Below, in pieces: positions 6,947 through 8,680 of a DNA stretch of 8,680 nucleotides (its first letter is position 1; each line of letters begins with the position of its first letter). Below the pieces are notes generated by a model. It did no database searches. It saw only the letters and a program-made list of their open reading frames with translations, and had not been told where the DNA came from. The translations under genes were made by a program, and so were the position numbers. This stretch comes from Leptolinea sp. (GTDB lineage: Bacteria; Chloroflexota; Anaerolineae; Anaerolineales; Anaerolineaceae), in assembly GCA_022837205.1 (NCBI GenBank), contig JALHEL010000050.1:1-8680 (forward strand). The letters are read 5' to 3'.

Positions 6947-7846
6947 TTATTTCTCCTTTTGCCACCGGCTGTAAACCGCCATTGACAGTAACCTACCCCC
7001 GGACTTGTCCTTTAAACATACTTCTCCAGCGGAAACACTGCCACCCATCCCTTTCATTACTTCATTGACCGTATTATAAACTGTTACGGAAGAAGCCTTG
7101 ACGGCATAAGCAGTAACCAACAAAAACAAAGCCTCGGAATCCAAAATATTTCGACAGGCTTGAATCAATTCCGGAAAGTTCTTATAAAATTCCCAAACTT
7201 CCCCTTTGGGGCCTCGCCCAAATTTCGGCGGATCCAAAATGATTCCCCGGTAAAAGGAACCGCGCCGTGCTTCTCTCTGAACAAACTTTAACCCGTCATC
7301 GATAATCCACCGAATGGGTGTTTGTTCCAAAGATGACAATTTTTGATTTTCCTTTGCCCAATCCACAGCTTTTTTAGAGGCGTCCAGATGAGTTATTTCC
7401 GCTCCCGCCTCGGCTGCGGCCATGGTAATCGCACCGGTATAGCCAAAGAGATTTAATACTTTAACCGGTTTCTCCGAATTTCGGATTAGGGAAGACACCC
7501 AATCCCATTGGCAGGCTTGTTCGGGAAACACGCCAACCTGTTTGGAGTTGGATAACATCAGCTGAAATTTGAGATTTTTATAACCGATATTCCAAGGATG
7601 AATATCTTTCTCATAAAAAATCCAATGGCCGCCGTTTTCCTCAGGAGAAGGTTTAAATTCAGCAGAAGCTTTATTCCATTCCGTTTCGGGCAGTAACGGG
7701 CTCCACATAGCTTCCGCTTCCGGGCGAATCAGAATATATCTGCCGAATCTTTCCAGTTTTCGTCCTGCTCCGCTGTCCAAAAGCATATAATCTTTCCAAT
7801 CCGGAGATTCCAAAAGCTTCACTTCGGGTAAAAATTTATTATTCAT
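6947..7846 (-). CDS. Class I SAM-dependent methyltransferase, RlmI/COG1092-like
   Basis: This probable RNA (rRNA cytosine-type) methyltransferase has 299 residues from the start chosen here. In this numbering, KLERFGRYILIRP is at about 30-42, the SAM-binding motif I VLNLFGYTG at 130-138, an acidic ribose-contact residue D155 in THLDASKKAVDWAKEN, and the catalytic-type ILDPPKF at 203-209. The motif set and NLFGYTGAITMAAAEAGA resemble RlmI-type and related methyltransferases, but no N-terminal PUA domain is apparent, so the target RNA is not assigned. The frame is open upstream to 8014, but that extension (MSTSIIFVM...) crosses into the divergent ABC gene, is rich in F, I and S, and has no family similarity. 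The ATG at 7846 fits both the family start and the promoter. It leads the operon with proC and mtaB; no clear ribosome site is seen (only GAAG). Confidence 0.88.
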   Translation of the reverse strand: MNNKFLPEVKLLESPDWKDYMLLDSGAGRKLERFGRYILIRPEAEAMWSPLLPETEWNKASAEFKPSPEENGGHWIFYEKDIHPWNIGYKNLKFQLMLSNSKQVGVFPEQACQWDWVSSLIRNSEKPVKVLNLFGYTGAITMAAAEAGAEITHLDASKKAVDWAKENQKLSSLEQTPIRWIIDDGLKFVQREARRGSFYRGIILDPPKFGRGPKGEVWEFYKNFPELIQACRNILDSEALFLLVTAYAVKASSVTVYNTVNEVMKGMGGSVSAGEVCLKDKSGGRLLSMAVYSRWQKEK

Positions 7847-7856
7847 AGCGTCTTCA

Positions 7857-7885
7857 AGTATACTTAGATTTGTCGGATTTTTGAA
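7857..7885 (-). promoter_or_regulatory. Candidate sigma-70-type promoter for the methyltransferase-proC-mtaB operon
   Basis: On the minus strand TTCAAA (7885-7880, four of six matches to TTGACA) is followed after exactly 17 nt by TATACT (7862-7857, five of six matches to TATAAT). Transcription would begin near 7851, only about five nucleotides before the methyltransferase ATG at 7846, implying a nearly leaderless mRNA for the first gene. This agrees with the lack of a good ribosome site there. Confidence 0.5.
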
Positions 7886-7988
7886 CCGAAACAGGAATTT
7901 GCAGAATGATAGGGAAAAAATCCATTTGAATTCAAAATAATTCGAAATCGGGACCGGCATCTGATAAACACGGAAAGAAAAGGGGTTC

Positions 7989-8680
7989 ATGACGAAAATT
8001 ATCGAAGTCGACAAACTGTCAAAATCTTACGGCCCCGTCAAAGCTGTACAAGATATCAGTTTTTATGTTGAAAAAGGGGATCTTTTTGCTTTTCTCGGGC
8101 CGAACGGTGCCGGAAAATCAACGACAATTGATATCATTACAACCGTTCTCATGCCCGATAAGGGAACAGTAATCGTGGATGGTTTGGTACTGGGAAAAGA
8201 GGATGATAAGATCCGGTCTTCGATCGGAGTCGTTTATCAGGATAATCTTTTGGATCGTTTATTGACGGTGGAAGAAAATCTCTTCTTCCGAGCCGGTTTC
8301 TACGGATTCAATAAAGACCGGATCAGAGAGTCCGTAAAGAATGCCATTTTAACTACCGGAATTCAAGATTATGCGAAACAACGTTATGGGAAAATTTCCG
8401 GCGGACAGCGACGCAGAGCGGATATCACACGTGCTCTGATTAACACACCCCAAATTCTGTTTCTGGATGAACCGACCACCGGGCTGGATCCGCAAACCCG
8501 TAAGAATTTATGGGAAGTTATCCGAAAATTACAACGCGACCGGGAAATGACAATCTTTTTAACAACGCATTATATGGAGGAAGCGGCTGAAGCGGATTAT
8601 GTCGTCGTGATTGACGAGGGAAAGATTGCCGCTCGCGGAACTCCGTTTGAATTAAAAGAGAAGTATACGAGTGATCTTCT
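7989..8680 (+). CDS. ABC-2-type transporter ATP-binding subunit (DrrA/CcmA-like), 3' end outside window
   Basis: This is the cytoplasmic ATPase of an export-type ABC transporter that would work with a membrane permease, expected just downstream. The first 230 codons are in the window and the frame is open at the right edge. Motifs in order: Walker A GPNGAGKST (37-45), Q-loop Q84 in VVYQD, signature ISGGQ (136-140; I replaces the usual L), Walker B ILFLDEP (156-162), D-loop GLD (165-167) and the switch H194 in LTTHYMEEA. This set is the COG1131 group used for drug, antibiotic or polysaccharide export and for gliding or nodulation-type exporters; the substrate cannot be read. The ATG is preceded by AAAGGGG (7979-7985), 3-5 nt away. 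It is divergent from the methyltransferase operon, with 142 nt between starts. Confidence 0.93.
   Translation, partial: MTKIIEVDKLSKSYGPVKAVQDISFYVEKGDLFAFLGPNGAGKSTTIDIITTVLMPDKGTVIVDGLVLGKEDDKIRSSIGVVYQDNLLDRLLTVEENLFFRAGFYGFNKDRIRESVKNAILTTGIQDYAKQRYGKISGGQRRRADITRALINTPQILFLDEPTTGLDPQTRKNLWEVIRKLQRDREMTIFLTTHYMEEAAEADYVVVIDEGKIAARGTPFELKEKYTSDL

Noticed and set aside
7331..7343. Short shared string GATGACAATTTTT also present near 3361, as a repeat pair
   Set aside because: It is thirteen low-complexity bases inside two unrelated coding regions; chance is a sufficient explanation.
7847..8014. N-terminal extension of the methyltransferase by 56 residues to an upstream start
   Set aside because: It overlaps the divergent ABC gene, covers the best promoter, has composition typical of non-coding AT-rich DNA and has no family similarity.
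1..8680. A novel defence, mobile or biosynthetic system
   Set aside because: All genes belong to well-known housekeeping families, no integrase, transposase, toxin or repeat array is present, and composition is uniform.

Overview
The window holds eight protein-coding genes, two of them cut by the window edges. There are no RNA genes, insertion sequences, phage genes, CRISPR arrays or other accessory modules that I can see. Base composition looks even and AT-leaning throughout, and every gene reads as an intact bacterial housekeeping gene. Several features suggest an Anaerolineae-like member of the Chloroflexota: a T-protein with a non-standard N-terminal region and an internal insertion, a TGS-domain nucleoside kinase, and an MtaB with a CxxxCxxC-LTRLARG core. 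This assignment rests on remembered family features, not on a search, and is tentative.

Layout: (1) 2-1510 (+), the 3' part of a gene ending in a complete glycine-cleavage T-protein (gcvT) domain, preceded by about 95 residues that belong to something else and continue off the left edge. (2) 1519-1563, a strong bidirectional terminator between converging genes. (3) 1572-3281 (-), a TGS-domain nucleoside/uridine kinase. (4) 3353-4833 (+), a two-gene unit of a membrane-anchored SanA/YdcF-type (DUF218) protein and an aldo/keto reductase, joined by an ATGA overlap. (5) 4842-7846 (-), a three-gene operon of a class I SAM-dependent (RlmI-like) methyltransferase, proC and mtaB. It is tightly packed: a 3-nt gap, then a 4-nt overlap with a TTG start. 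(6) 7989-8680 (+), the 5' part of an ABC-2-type transporter ATPase running off the right edge.

Functionally these are central-metabolism and RNA-modification genes: one-carbon/glycine metabolism, nucleoside salvage, proline synthesis, tRNA methylthiolation and probable rRNA methylation. The gene order does not imply a single pathway. I found no convincing undescribed system. The points most worth checking are the truncated multidomain T-protein, the near-leaderless promoter arrangement of the methyltransferase operon, a 14-bp perfect inverted repeat inside mtaB that coincides with a conserved protein motif, and a possible internal promoter ahead of the aldo/keto reductase.
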